Under the pieces are notes generated by a model. It was not told the DNA's origin, did not search any database, and saw only the letters and a list, made by a program, of their open reading frames with translations. A stretch of DNA of 64,000 bases from an uncultured Gammaproteobacteria bacterium (GTDB lineage Bacteria > Pseudomonadota > Gammaproteobacteria > Eutrophobiales > Eutrophobiaceae), in the NCBI GenBank assembly GCA_943788815.1, contig CALSRS010000001.1:1487501-1551500 (forward strand). The letters run 5' to 3'. Positions 9,599 through 18,338 of the stretch are shown piece by piece. Numbering within the stretch: the first letter of the stretch is position 1; each line of letters opens with the position of its first letter. A program made the position numbers and the translations under genes.

Positions 9599-9872
9599 GA
9601 ACTTAATCTGTTAATTGCAGGGATACCACTCTATGCAAAATCTAGCATTATTGATGGAGAGTAAATGAGTACTCCGATAGAAGATCTGGATTATTTATAA
9701 TGATTGATGGCAAAACTGCCCAGAAATCTCCTGGATTTTGTGGAAATATCTTGCGTTTTAATACAGACACTGCACAGTGAACAATTAATATGCAAATACC
9801 AACTATTTTATGGCGATAGCTAGAACCACCTGTGATTCCGCCGTATCTACAAGGTACAAACGATTTTTTTAG
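9599..9872 (+). pseudogene. Decayed 3' fragment of a further amidohydrolase paralog
   Basis: Translating this gap in two frames gives a gapless match to the C-terminus of the downstream paralog. The first frame reads AKSSIIDGE*MSTPIEDLDYL against ADIVILNGNYMDTSNEELDQL. After a frameshift near 9700 it reads IMIDGKTAQ, then GNILRFNTDTAQ*TINMQ and IPTILWR*LEPPVIPPYL, against GNTFRFNTDSADWTINMV and TPTSIWRWTDVPAVPPFL. The first stop replaces the paralog's tyrosine, and the two later stops replace its tryptophans (TGG to TGA and TAG). The true 5' boundary is uncertain; similarity fades before about 9630. Confidence 0.8.
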
Positions 9873-9921
9873 TACAGTATTTAAAAATATAACGGTAAAA
9901 ATAAGTTATTAAGGAGGGGGC

Positions 9922-11898
9922 ATGCAATACATCAATAAAATTCTAATTACTATTTTCACTCTTACGATATTTGGTCATAGCTATGCAGGAGTAGCGCCTT
10001 ACGCGGATACTGTTATTATCAACGGCGAGGTTATTACTGCTGATTCTAATGATCCCGAGCAAGTTACCATTGCACAGGCTATCGCAATTCAAGGAGATAA
10101 GATCCTGGCGGTAGGCAGTAATGCTGAAATCCAGGCCCTCGTTGCTGACTGGACTGAAGTGATAGACGCCAAAGGAAATACCGTCACACCTGGCTACATC
10201 GATACCCACAATCATATCTATGAAACCTCTACGGGTTTCCCCTGGGTTGTAAATTCAATTCCGGATTTACTGGAAGTCAGGGTCGGTGGCAGCAACCCCG
10301 AAGAGATGGCAACGAATGCCCTCAATGCAATAGGCGCCAGGGCCAGACAAATACCAGAAGGAAAGTGGATACGGATAAATATGCGGCCTCCTCAGGTTGC
10401 GGTACCCATCCTGATAAACAATATTATCAACCGTGACATACTCGATAATATCTCTCCTAATCATCCCGCCTATGTTACTACTCGTGGTGGAACAATACTA
10501 AATAGCAAGGCGCAAGAAGCCTTTGCACATCATTATGGAAATCCATTGCCGGATGATTACTGGATGGATGGGGGACCAGAAAGAGGGTGGTCAGGTGAGT
10601 ACACTGACTTCGGACGTTGTTCCAGCCTTGATCTTATAGGCATGCAAGACCAGGAAACTTTCAATAAATATATTCAGGGTTATTTTGAAGTCATGCAGGC
10701 AAACGCACAGATAGGTGTCACCACCTATAAAAGCCATATTCAGTGTGAATCTGGGTTTAGTGCAACCAACCACATGGATCGCAATGACATGATGCCTATC
10801 CGTATGGCATGGGACCATCGATGGCTGCAACCTTTCTCAAACAGTATCAAGGAATCCTATCGACGTATAGGTGACTGGGTAGGGCACGGCTCTGACATGT
10901 TCTTTAGTACCGGAAGTAGCGTCGGTGGTATTGATGCAGGTGGTGTCGGCTGGTGTACCGCCATGAAGGCCAAGAGTGCAGAAATAAAAGCCCGGGAACA
11001 GTGTCCTCCAGCACCAGAGGGTATTGAATTAAATGCGTGGCAAGGAAGGACGCTTGAAGGTGGTGGTATAGACGGAGGAATTACAGCAAACCGAGGTAGA
11101 CGCACAGAGCATCTTGTAACCTTAGCTGAATTGGCAGCCGAAGGACGCATAAGTAACATACCTGGCTGGCATTCATCAGGAGATGGCGCAACTGAAATAA
11201 TGATGAAGACTTATCGTTCGTACATGAGTGATGAGCGGATCCGTATGCTGCGTACCACTAGCGATCATTGTCACTCAGTAACACCGGAGGAAATAGAAAT
11301 AGCCTCACGGACAGGTCATACCTTTTCTTGTGATGCCACAGAAGTACCCACACAGATCATTAAGGAAGGTTATGGTGAAGAATATTTAACCTGGAATGCA
11401 CCTCTTGCCAGTATGATAAATGCGGGTGTCAATGCCGTCATCAGTCAGTTTGGGATTGAAAGTGGATTGCGAGATTCCCCATTTGAGGATGGCGTCATGT
11501 GGCTGACGCGTAAAATAAATGGCGAAACCTGGGGTGTGCCTGAAGAAGCTATACCCGACAAGATGTCACTGATGTTGATGATGACCCGGCGCGCTGCCTA
11601 TCCCATTTGGAAAGAAAACGCATTGGGATCCATAGAGCCCGGAAAGTTTGCAGACATCGTAATATTAAATGGCAACTACATGGACACATCCAATGAAGAA
11701 CTTGATCAACTGACTTCTATCCTGACCTTGATAAGCGGAAAGGCTGCATATGAAGCACCTGAGTTACGCGGTAATACTTTTCGATTCAATACTGATAGTG
11801 CTGATTGGACAATTAACATGGTAACGCCAACATCAATATGGCGATGGACAGATGTGCCCGCAGTCCCGCCGTTTCTCAATGGTGCAAATGGTTATTAA
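9922..11898 (+). CDS. Secreted amidohydrolase (YtcJ-like), paralog
   Basis: The protein has 658 residues. AAGGAGGGGG lies just before the ATG and a signal peptide ends at SYAG. It shares the full architecture of the 7524 gene product: VIINGEVITADSND, the HxH motif THNHIYE, GWHSSGDGATEI, SDHCHSV, and LGSIEPGKFADIVILNGNY at the C-terminal beta domain. Both proteins end in PPFLNGANG. The two genes and the remnant between them look like tandem duplicates, and the first 206 residues of the gene at 1-619 are even closer to this copy. The likely role is periplasmic metal-dependent hydrolysis, possibly of slightly different substrates per copy. Confidence 0.85.
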   Translation: MQYINKILITIFTLTIFGHSYAGVAPYADTVIINGEVITADSNDPEQVTIAQAIAIQGDKILAVGSNAEIQALVADWTEVIDAKGNTVTPGYIDTHNHIYETSTGFPWVVNSIPDLLEVRVGGSNPEEMATNALNAIGARARQIPEGKWIRINMRPPQVAVPILINNIINRDILDNISPNHPAYVTTRGGTILNSKAQEAFAHHYGNPLPDDYWMDGGPERGWSGEYTDFGRCSSLDLIGMQDQETFNKYIQGYFEVMQANAQIGVTTYKSHIQCESGFSATNHMDRNDMMPIRMAWDHRWLQPFSNSIKESYRRIGDWVGHGSDMFFSTGSSVGGIDAGGVGWCTAMKAKSAEIKAREQCPPAPEGIELNAWQGRTLEGGGIDGGITANRGRRTEHLVTLAELAAEGRISNIPGWHSSGDGATEIMMKTYRSYMSDERIRMLRTTSDHCHSVTPEEIEIASRTGHTFSCDATEVPTQIIKEGYGEEYLTWNAPLASMINAGVNAVISQFGIESGLRDSPFEDGVMWLTRKINGETWGVPEEAIPDKMSLMLMMTRRAAYPIWKENALGSIEPGKFADIVILNGNYMDTSNEELDQLTSILTLISGKAAYEAPELRGNTFRFNTDSADWTINMVTPTSIWRWTDVPAVPPFLNGANGY

Positions 11899-11912
11899 TT
11901 TGATCTGGAATA

Positions 11913-11943
11913 TCACACCCGGTACAACCGGGTGTGATTTTTT
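11913..11943 (+). terminator. Rho-independent terminator between convergent genes
   Basis: The stem TCACACCCGG / CCGGGTGTGA has loop TACAA and a run of seven T. It ends the amidohydrolase transcript and overlaps the last codons of the converging minus-strand VWA gene, so the stem may also stop that transcript. Confidence 0.9.
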
Positions 11944-12901
11944 AAATCATTAGACGGGCAAAAATTAAGGATATCGTCAAAAAAAGACCTAGTAGTATTG
12001 CCGCTGTCTTATCAATATCCCCTATACCAGAATCGGCACCACCAATAAATTGTAACATCCTGTTGACTGAATCTGGCGATTCAGCCCTGACGTATAAACC
12101 CCTATGTGAATCGATTTGTGATAGCTGCATCATAGTATCGACATTAGGGACCGTAAATAACTTGCCACTCATGGGAGTGAAGTGCAAAAATTCACCGAAC
12201 TCACCATACTCTGGGACACCTTCATTTTCCCCAAGCAAACCTGTCTGCAGGGTGACCATGTCAAATGTACCCGCCTCTACTTTTTCTACGGCATATTCCA
12301 GATAAGAATAAGGCAAGGTATCTTCACCATCAGAGATAAGAATGCCAATCTTATGGCTTTTATCTCTTAAGTTCTGGGGTAATGTATTAAAAGAACCTGC
12401 CAGTGAATTGATTGCAGCCTCAATACTTGTGCCGGTGCTGGTGAATAATTCTGGCGAGATCACAAACTCCAGCATTTCTGTAATTTGTGCAATATTACTT
12501 TCCCACCCAAGTATAACCTGAGCTTTTTCTGTAAATCCAATCATGGAAACAATGATATTTTCCTGACGATCTTCCAGCTCCTGGAAGAGTTCAAACAACC
12601 TCTTTCGACCGCGTTCAAATCGTGTTTCATTTTCTTCATTTAAAGATGGCTCTGGAATCGCAAGCATGCTGGGTGAAAGATCAAATGCGATTGAAATTGC
12701 AATGGGGTCTTCATTCAGACTGTAACTATAGTTGGGTCGATCATTTAATGTTGACCAGATAATTAAACCCAATCCAGCTATAACAAGACCCAGGACATAC
12801 TTCGAAGGTTGATTGTAATTTAGATCTTCTGACCTATAGGTTAATACTAGCCAGTATATAACTATCGCCAAACCTGCAACGATTGTAGCTCCAACAATCA
12901 C
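11942..12901 (-). CDS. VWA-domain membrane protein, MxaL-like
   Basis: The protein has 319 residues. Two N-terminal membrane segments (about 3-20 and 35-52) are followed by a von Willebrand A domain with the MIDAS metal motif FDLSPSM near residue 75, the supporting threonine region TSTGTSIE and LISDGED. A C-terminal membrane helix lies at about 298-317. It is the last gene of a six-gene operon, 15 bp after the preceding gene. In methylotrophs the order mxaRSACKL ends with such a VWA protein, needed for Ca-loaded methanol dehydrogenase; generic BatA proteins look similar. Family assignment rests on gene order as much as on sequence. Confidence 0.65.
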   Translation of the reverse strand: MIVGATIVAGLAIVIYWLVLTYRSEDLNYNQPSKYVLGLVIAGLGLIIWSTLNDRPNYSYSLNEDPIAISIAFDLSPSMLAIPEPSLNEENETRFERGRKRLFELFQELEDRQENIIVSMIGFTEKAQVILGWESNIAQITEMLEFVISPELFTSTGTSIEAAINSLAGSFNTLPQNLRDKSHKIGILISDGEDTLPYSYLEYAVEKVEAGTFDMVTLQTGLLGENEGVPEYGEFGEFLHFTPMSGKLFTVPNVDTMMQLSQIDSHRGLYVRAESPDSVNRMLQFIGGADSGIGDIDKTAAILLGLFLTISLIFARLMI

Positions 12902-12916
12902 AACCTTACCTCTTTC

Positions 12917-13834
12917 CTAGAAATTTGGTGGCGCAGATGAAATAACTCCTCTTTCTCCCTCTGCTTCACCAGAGCCATCCCCGGCGACCGGGGCATTCAC
13001 TTCCTGTGAACCTCTATCCAGAGACAACAAGTATTCAAGAAAGAGTTTAGGCTGACCATAGTCAGGATTTCTTCTCAGGCTTTCTTTTAGTGCCTGTATT
13101 GCTTGTTGGTAATAATCAAACTGGCCTTCGGATTGAAATGCATCAAATAACATTCTTGCCTGGGCATAATGGACTACTGCCAGAAACTCATCATCTACCT
13201 TCATATTTTCAAGGTCATTAAATAAAGCATTAGCTGAGCTTCTGTCGCCAACCAATGATAGATACACACCATGATTAAACATTAAGTTCTTCTCTAATGA
13301 ACTACCTCTTTTAAGAAATGCAGCCGTGGGCTGCAGATACAAAGGAGGACTGTCAAGCCTGTCAATTATGGGTTGATACTGATCTGAATATAATATTTTT
13401 AAATCAGATACACCTTTTTTTAATAAGGCCAGGGATTCTTCACCCAGAGGACCCTCTGGTGCATTCAAAGCATCAGTTATTCGAACGAATTCCTCTATTG
13501 TTGCAATCTTATCTTCCAGAAATTCTCCTATAAACCTTTCATATATCTGCACAATCTCTTTTTTGTAATTTTCATCTTGAGATATACGTCTAAGATCACC
13601 AAGATCATTCAATACTTTATTTGTAAAACCATTTGTTGCAACCTCATCAACCAGGTGATCAAGACTCTGATTTGCTGAGTCCAATTGTGGATTGAAATAT
13701 GAATAAAATCCGTAAGCCTGAAACCCGGCAATGATAGTTATTATTCCCAGGGCTCTGAGTAAGCTTGGGGATTTCTCAACAATACCACTACGAAATGAAC
13801 CTGCATCATTCCCCGTGTTATCCGAACTGTTCAT
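12917..13834 (-). CDS. Membrane-anchored helical protein, MxaK-like
   Basis: The protein has 305 residues. A cytoplasmic tail is followed by one membrane segment at about 30-47 (LGIITIIAGFQAYGFYSYF). A largely helical region includes a TPR-like stretch at about 170-265 (FNHGVYLSLVGDRSSANALF, then YYQQAIQALKESLRRNPDYG). An acidic/Gly-rich tail ends it. It overlaps the upstream VWA gene by 4 bp, so the two are translationally coupled. In position and topology it matches MxaK of methanol oxidation clusters but is longer than I expect for MxaK. No enzymatic motif is seen. Confidence 0.55.
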   Translation of the reverse strand: MNSSDNTGNDAGSFRSGIVEKSPSLLRALGIITIIAGFQAYGFYSYFNPQLDSANQSLDHLVDEVATNGFTNKVLNDLGDLRRISQDENYKKEIVQIYERFIGEFLEDKIATIEEFVRITDALNAPEGPLGEESLALLKKGVSDLKILYSDQYQPIIDRLDSPPLYLQPTAAFLKRGSSLEKNLMFNHGVYLSLVGDRSSANALFNDLENMKVDDEFLAVVHYAQARMLFDAFQSEGQFDYYQQAIQALKESLRRNPDYGQPKLFLEYLLSLDRGSQEVNAPVAGDGSGEAEGERGVISSAPPNF

Positions 13835-14880
13835 AAATTGCCTCCCTTAAAATATTTCCGGCCTGTACTCGGATGAAAAAACGTTCCCACTAGAAACAAC
13901 CACAGGATGATTAGAACCTGTGCAGACTGAAGAAACGGCCTGGAAAGGTCTATCCTCTCACGTCTGGTTTCTTCATAACTGTATCCTTCCAGCCTACTTA
14001 TGTCTCTTAGTGTATTTTCCAGATTGCTGGCATCTAGATTTTCTATCGTAACCACATTGCCAACTGTTCTTGCAAAACTTAGAAATTTTTCTACTTCTTC
14101 ATTGGACATATCATTTTCATCTGTTGTAATCCAAAGTAAATAAAATGAAATGCCCATGTTCGCAAGTCTTGTTAATTGCTGTTCAACATCTTTTGTGTAC
14201 GCAGCTTCAGCATCTGTCAACAAAATAACCGCTTTTTTGTTTTGTTGTGGATATCGATCAAACAAGTTCAGACCTGTTTCCATTGCCAAGGCTATGTCCG
14301 TACCCCAATTAACATATTCATCCATAGAAGCAAGTTGCTCCACAACAAAATCAATATTTGCTGTCGGTGCAGACATAGTAAATGCATTATCATTAAAAAA
14401 TATCATGCCTACTCTGTCCTGGGCTTTCCTTTGAGACAGAAAACTCAGCAAGCTTTCTCTCGCCAACTCATACCTTGCCAACATTGGTAGAGAATTCGGG
14501 TCATCTACCGCCGTAGAAAAAGTTCCAGCACGTCGCTCAAACATCAGCTCCAGATCTTCTCTATTCACATTAGTATCATGTCTCATTGAACGTGAGGTAT
14601 CAAAAATCACAAGGAAATCCCTGGCACGCTGATCTACAGTAATGCTTCTTATTACTGTCGGCTTCATCAACACAATAATTATTAGACCGAGGATCAGTAA
14701 AGTAATAATGACCGGCAACTTGTCCAAAATACCTTTATTAGTAACTGTGTTACTTATCAACATCATGTCTGGAAAATGTGCGGGCTTTTTATAAAACCAC
14801 AAACTGATGAAAACAATAGTTGCAATAACACCTAGCCATAATGGCCATATTCGATCAAAGGATATACTTTCCCAATCCAC
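13831..14880 (-). CDS. VWA-domain membrane protein, MxaC/BatA-like
   Basis: The protein has 349 residues. Two N-terminal membrane segments (about 12-30 and 55-72) precede a VWA domain with MIDAS motif FDTSRSM near residue 92, GTDIAL and LLTDAEAAY. One C-terminal membrane segment lies near 325-340. The fold displays a divalent metal used for protein binding. It is the fourth gene of the operon, 13 bp after the MxaA-like gene and overlapping the MxaK-like gene. Together with the MoxR ATPase it likely forms a periplasm-facing chaperone complex that helps metal insertion or maturation of an exported enzyme. Confidence 0.7.
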   Translation of the reverse strand: MDWESISFDRIWPLWLGVIATIVFISLWFYKKPAHFPDMMLISNTVTNKGILDKLPVIITLLILGLIIIVLMKPTVIRSITVDQRARDFLVIFDTSRSMRHDTNVNREDLELMFERRAGTFSTAVDDPNSLPMLARYELARESLLSFLSQRKAQDRVGMIFFNDNAFTMSAPTANIDFVVEQLASMDEYVNWGTDIALAMETGLNLFDRYPQQNKKAVILLTDAEAAYTKDVEQQLTRLANMGISFYLLWITTDENDMSNEEVEKFLSFARTVGNVVTIENLDASNLENTLRDISRLEGYSYEETRRERIDLSRPFLQSAQVLIILWLFLVGTFFHPSTGRKYFKGGNL

Positions 14881-14893
14881 CAGCCTGATTCTC

Positions 14894-15904
14894 CTAGCCT
14901 CGAGAATTAACGGAAGCTGAAGTTATAGCTGAAAATCGGCTAACATATTCCTGACGTTTTTCTTTATTGATTCCTTCCTGGTTCAGCACATCAATAAAAA
15001 ATTCACGAAATTTCTGGTTCTGATTACCTGCTTTTTGGTCGCTGATCCATTCATAAGGGTTTTCGCCCAGCTCATCCAGGCTGTACCAGGTTGCACTCCG
15101 TCTAAGCAGGTCGGAATACTCCTCGTCTGAAATATTATCACTGGCAGAACTAATCCGATCCAGAATACTCTCCCAGCGTGTATTCATACGGTTTCTGGAT
15201 TCAGTTCTTCGCATCCCATTGCTGTTTGTCAGTAATACTGGAAAGAAACTCACCAAAAGAATCAGGCCACCAGCAAATATAGGCCACATACTCGCTGCTT
15301 CATCTTCAGGCACGCCCATAGACGTTGGATAACCACTGTTCCCCAGGTAAGCAGAAAGTTCGTCCAGACCACCTTCACCCCTGATATCCAGGGCCTGCAT
15401 TACGACGATATGAGATGGAATTGTATTAAACCTGACTGATTTGTTATTAACTACGTTGCCACCACCATCAATTATCTGGTATCCAACAGAAAAAACTGGC
15501 AGCTCATACAACTTATTACCTCTGCAGCTGGTTAACTCTCCTGGACAATCCAACACCTGGAAGTTAAAAGTACTGCGAACAATTGATTTCCCATCAGCCA
15601 GGTTTTCCTGAGTTACCTCAGGTCTATCAATTAAACTAATTCCTTTTTCTGAGCCCCAGCTCCTTTCAAATAATTGTTCATCCAGATTTTCAACAATCAC
15701 TTCGCTTGCAAGAAATTCAGCTTCTATGGTCAGCGATATACTGTCTCCAAGATTAACTGGTTTTTTTCCTGCCTCTGCAATTCCTGAACGAACTATAATA
15801 TAGTCATCCTCATAAACTTCGGGGACATATTCGTAAGCAATCAGGTTTATGGAAAATAACATCAATATAGATAAAACAATTTTCTGTTTTGTAAAAGTCG
15901 CCAT
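14894..15904 (-). CDS. Signal peptide plus single-TM protein, MxaA-like
   Basis: The protein has 336 residues. A signal peptide (about 1-23) precedes a periplasmic beta-rich domain to about 205, in which two cysteines in VLDCPGELTSCRGN could form a disulfide. A membrane helix lies at about 209-226 (MWPIFAGGLILLVSFFPVLL), with a cytoplasmic helical tail after it. The architecture and position between the DUF58 and first VWA genes match MxaA, reported to be needed for calcium insertion into methanol dehydrogenase. DUF4381 proteins of Bat operons occupy the same place but are about half this length. It starts 2 bp after the DUF58 stop. Confidence 0.6.
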   Translation of the reverse strand: MATFTKQKIVLSILMLFSINLIAYEYVPEVYEDDYIIVRSGIAEAGKKPVNLGDSISLTIEAEFLASEVIVENLDEQLFERSWGSEKGISLIDRPEVTQENLADGKSIVRSTFNFQVLDCPGELTSCRGNKLYELPVFSVGYQIIDGGGNVVNNKSVRFNTIPSHIVVMQALDIRGEGGLDELSAYLGNSGYPTSMGVPEDEAASMWPIFAGGLILLVSFFPVLLTNSNGMRRTESRNRMNTRWESILDRISSASDNISDEEYSDLLRRSATWYSLDELGENPYEWISDQKAGNQNQKFREFFIDVLNQEGINKEKRQEYVSRFSAITSASVNSRG

Positions 15905-15906
15905 AA

Positions 15907-16818
15907 TTAATTTTTCCTACGTCTTCTTATTCTTGCTAATTGTGCTAATTGCGGATAAATGTTTCGTTGATTATTAATAACCATACAATCCATACCAACT
16001 GATCTAAATGTATTCTTTAAGGCCTCTACCCGTTGTTTCTCTTCTAAATTAATTTTTCTTACACGTGACGATGAAAACCAGGTCAGCCTTCTTGTTTGTC
16101 TTTCCGGGTCCCATACCTTCAACATTCCGCCAATCCCAGAACCAACCTCAAAACTTATAATTACCGGTATCAAATTGTGTCGCAAACGGTTTATGACCTG
16201 TTGCAATTTTGCATCGAGGTGAAAATTTTTATTCTGCATAGACACAAAATCCGAAACCAGAAATATTAAATCTGGCACATTTCGACTTACCTTATGCATG
16301 TAGTTTTTCAATACCATTGAAATATCTGTCTCATTGTGCACGACAATATTTGAAAGTGACCCACTTAGTCGATCCATTTGTGTTTTAAGATTTGCAGCTT
16401 TAATCTCGTTATGCAATTCTGAACTGAACAGGATAGTCCTGACCACATCGCCAGCACGCCACAGTGAATAAGTTAATTGCATGATTGCCGCATTTCTTAA
16501 TGAAGATTTAAATGGGATGTCCATTGATGCAGAGGTATCGGCCAGAATTGTTATGGAGGATTGAGCCTCTTCTTCCCACTCTATGACCTGCCTGTCCCCA
16601 GGCGGACTGAATTTATCAATATCTCTGGGATTATCTTCACCTTGCAGGAATTGACGTGTCCGTAGATACCTTAATCCGCTACCTGCTCTCCCCAGTGGGT
16701 GCCGACCTGGTAAAAATTTCAGAGGCGACAACTTTATAGGCATTAACACGCCGAGTGCAAGTAGTGCGTCTCTGTCTATAACAGACGGGTCACGTTTATG
16801 CCGAGGTGTTATATGCAT
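15907..16818 (-). CDS. DUF58 protein, MxaS-like
   Basis: The protein has 303 residues. DUF58 is shown by GRAGSGLRYLRTRQFLQGEDNPRDIDKF followed by a VWA-like core with ILADTSASMDIPF near residue 92 and LIFLVSDFV. There are no membrane segments, so it is probably cytoplasmic. The family always travels with MoxR ATPases. It overlaps the MoxR gene by 23 bp and lies 2 bp from the next gene, indicating tight co-expression. The role is inferred as MoxR partner in the maturation complex. Confidence 0.75.
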   Translation of the reverse strand: MHITPRHKRDPSVIDRDALLALGVLMPIKLSPLKFLPGRHPLGRAGSGLRYLRTRQFLQGEDNPRDIDKFSPPGDRQVIEWEEEAQSSITILADTSASMDIPFKSSLRNAAIMQLTYSLWRAGDVVRTILFSSELHNEIKAANLKTQMDRLSGSLSNIVVHNETDISMVLKNYMHKVSRNVPDLIFLVSDFVSMQNKNFHLDAKLQQVINRLRHNLIPVIISFEVGSGIGGMLKVWDPERQTRRLTWFSSSRVRKINLEEKQRVEALKNTFRSVGMDCMVINNQRNIYPQLAQLARIRRRRKN

Positions 16819-17815
16819 ACCCTCTTTCAGAAAGAATCATATTAATAACATGGGACATATCAACCGGGTAAGTGGTCTCCAGTCTATGGTTAAGTATTGG
16901 TACCGCAGAAGCAAAAACATCGTATGGAACAACGTGTTTTCTTCCATGAAAAAATGCATGGGCACGTAAAAATGGAGGCCAAAAACTGGTTGTCCTTGAG
17001 CTTGCCCCACCAGCAGGACTAATTACTTCTTTACCAAGCCCTGAATTATCGAAAACATCTGAAGGATATGATGGATCACTCCGTCTAGTTGCAACTGTAA
17101 TCGCATTCATCAGGTGAACTATTGAATCTGATATTTCAATTTCGTTCTGGATCATGTCCTGAATTTCAGCAAACTCATAGCGAGAAATAACAGGACTGAT
17201 ATTTTTCAGGTTCTCCTGCAAAGAAGCCTTTGCCTCACGTGCAATCTGGAATTCAATTTCACGAGGTGAGAATGTCCATTCAATCTTTACCATGAACCTT
17301 TGTTTAGCAGCGGCATCCAGTTCCCAGGTACCTTCGTGTGATAAAGGGTTTTGTGTTGCAATAACATGGAACGGTTGAGGTAATTTATGTGAGCTACTCC
17401 CGATAGTAACCTGATGTTCCTGCATGGCTTCCAGTAATGCGGACTGGGTCCTGGGGTCAGTTCTGTTTAATTCATCAAACAAAACGATATTGTTAAATAT
17501 TGGTCCTTTTAAAAGTTCAAATCGATCCGCACCTTCTGATGCAATTTCTGCACCCAGCAAATCTGAAGGCTTCAAGGTAGGTTGACCCGATATCCTGCCT
17601 GCCGACATGCCATCGATCGATGCTGCCAGTGTTGTAGATAAAAGTGTCTTTCCCTCGCCTGGGACTGATTCCAGAAGCACGTGGCCTTTTGCCATTAATG
17701 TAATCACCAGGAGATCAACCCCCGTTTCGTGCCCTTTGACTACCTTTCCAAGGTTATCTCTTAAATCATGGGTTAATTTAACTGCACTATCAAAGTCCAT
17801 ACTATTCTCTCTCAT
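16796..17815 (-). CDS. MoxR-family AAA+ ATPase, MxaR-like
   Basis: The protein has 339 residues. Walker A GEGKTLLS lies near residue 55 after LLESVP, Walker B is FNNIVLFDELNR, with sensor 1 ATQNPL and the MoxR signature EGTWELDAAAKQRFM. The C-terminal lid domain ends the protein. MoxR ATPases act as chaperones with VWA partners, five of which-type genes follow here. A second ATG 15 bp downstream (residue 6) has GAGAGA at good spacing and may be the true start. It is the first gene of the six-gene operon, so the promoter lies in the 500-bp gap upstream. Confidence 0.8.
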   Translation of the reverse strand: MRENSMDFDSAVKLTHDLRDNLGKVVKGHETGVDLLVITLMAKGHVLLESVPGEGKTLLSTTLAASIDGMSAGRISGQPTLKPSDLLGAEIASEGADRFELLKGPIFNNIVLFDELNRTDPRTQSALLEAMQEHQVTIGSSSHKLPQPFHVIATQNPLSHEGTWELDAAAKQRFMVKIEWTFSPREIEFQIAREAKASLQENLKNISPVISRYEFAEIQDMIQNEIEISDSIVHLMNAITVATRRSDPSYPSDVFDNSGLGKEVISPAGGASSRTTSFWPPFLRAHAFFHGRKHVVPYDVFASAVPILNHRLETTYPVDMSHVINMILSERGYAYNTSA

Positions 17816-18338
17816 AGCTAAAATTTAGAATTTTACTTATGTCGTGGATATTGTCAGGTATTGTAATTTTTTTGTGTAATTTTTTTGATTAAATAATGAA
17901 ACGTAAATAATTACACGTATTATTCATGCTTACATTCAGAATAGTGATCAGGCCAGATTTTTTAAATTAGTATATTTAAACCTGATCAACAAGAACCAAA
18001 AACTTCCTCCCCCCGTACCTGATTTGATGGAATATTTATCATCGTGATTACAATATAATTGAATTCACCAGGAAAACCACAAATAGATTTATAGATATCT
18101 TACCAGTAAAAAAATGGGAAGAAATTAAGAAATATTAACCAGAATTCTCGTAAAACTATCTACGGTTTCGTCCTGCATAGTACAATTTTACGGATCAGAA
18201 GGCAATTATCAGAAATCGATATAAGCTATTGTAATATATAATTTTTAACCGATTGAATGTGCAATAAATTCGAAAGTTTTTATGATCAGGTATTCATATC
18301 CCAAATCATAGAATTTGAATTCTGAAAATAGCATTTTA
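17816..18338. other. AT-rich gene-free region
   Basis: This is a gap of about 520 bp between two minus-strand operons. It should hold the promoter of the MoxR operon and the end of the preceding operon. I see long A/T runs but no open frame with a start and ribosome-binding site, no tRNA-like fold and no clear terminator. Confidence 0.4.
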
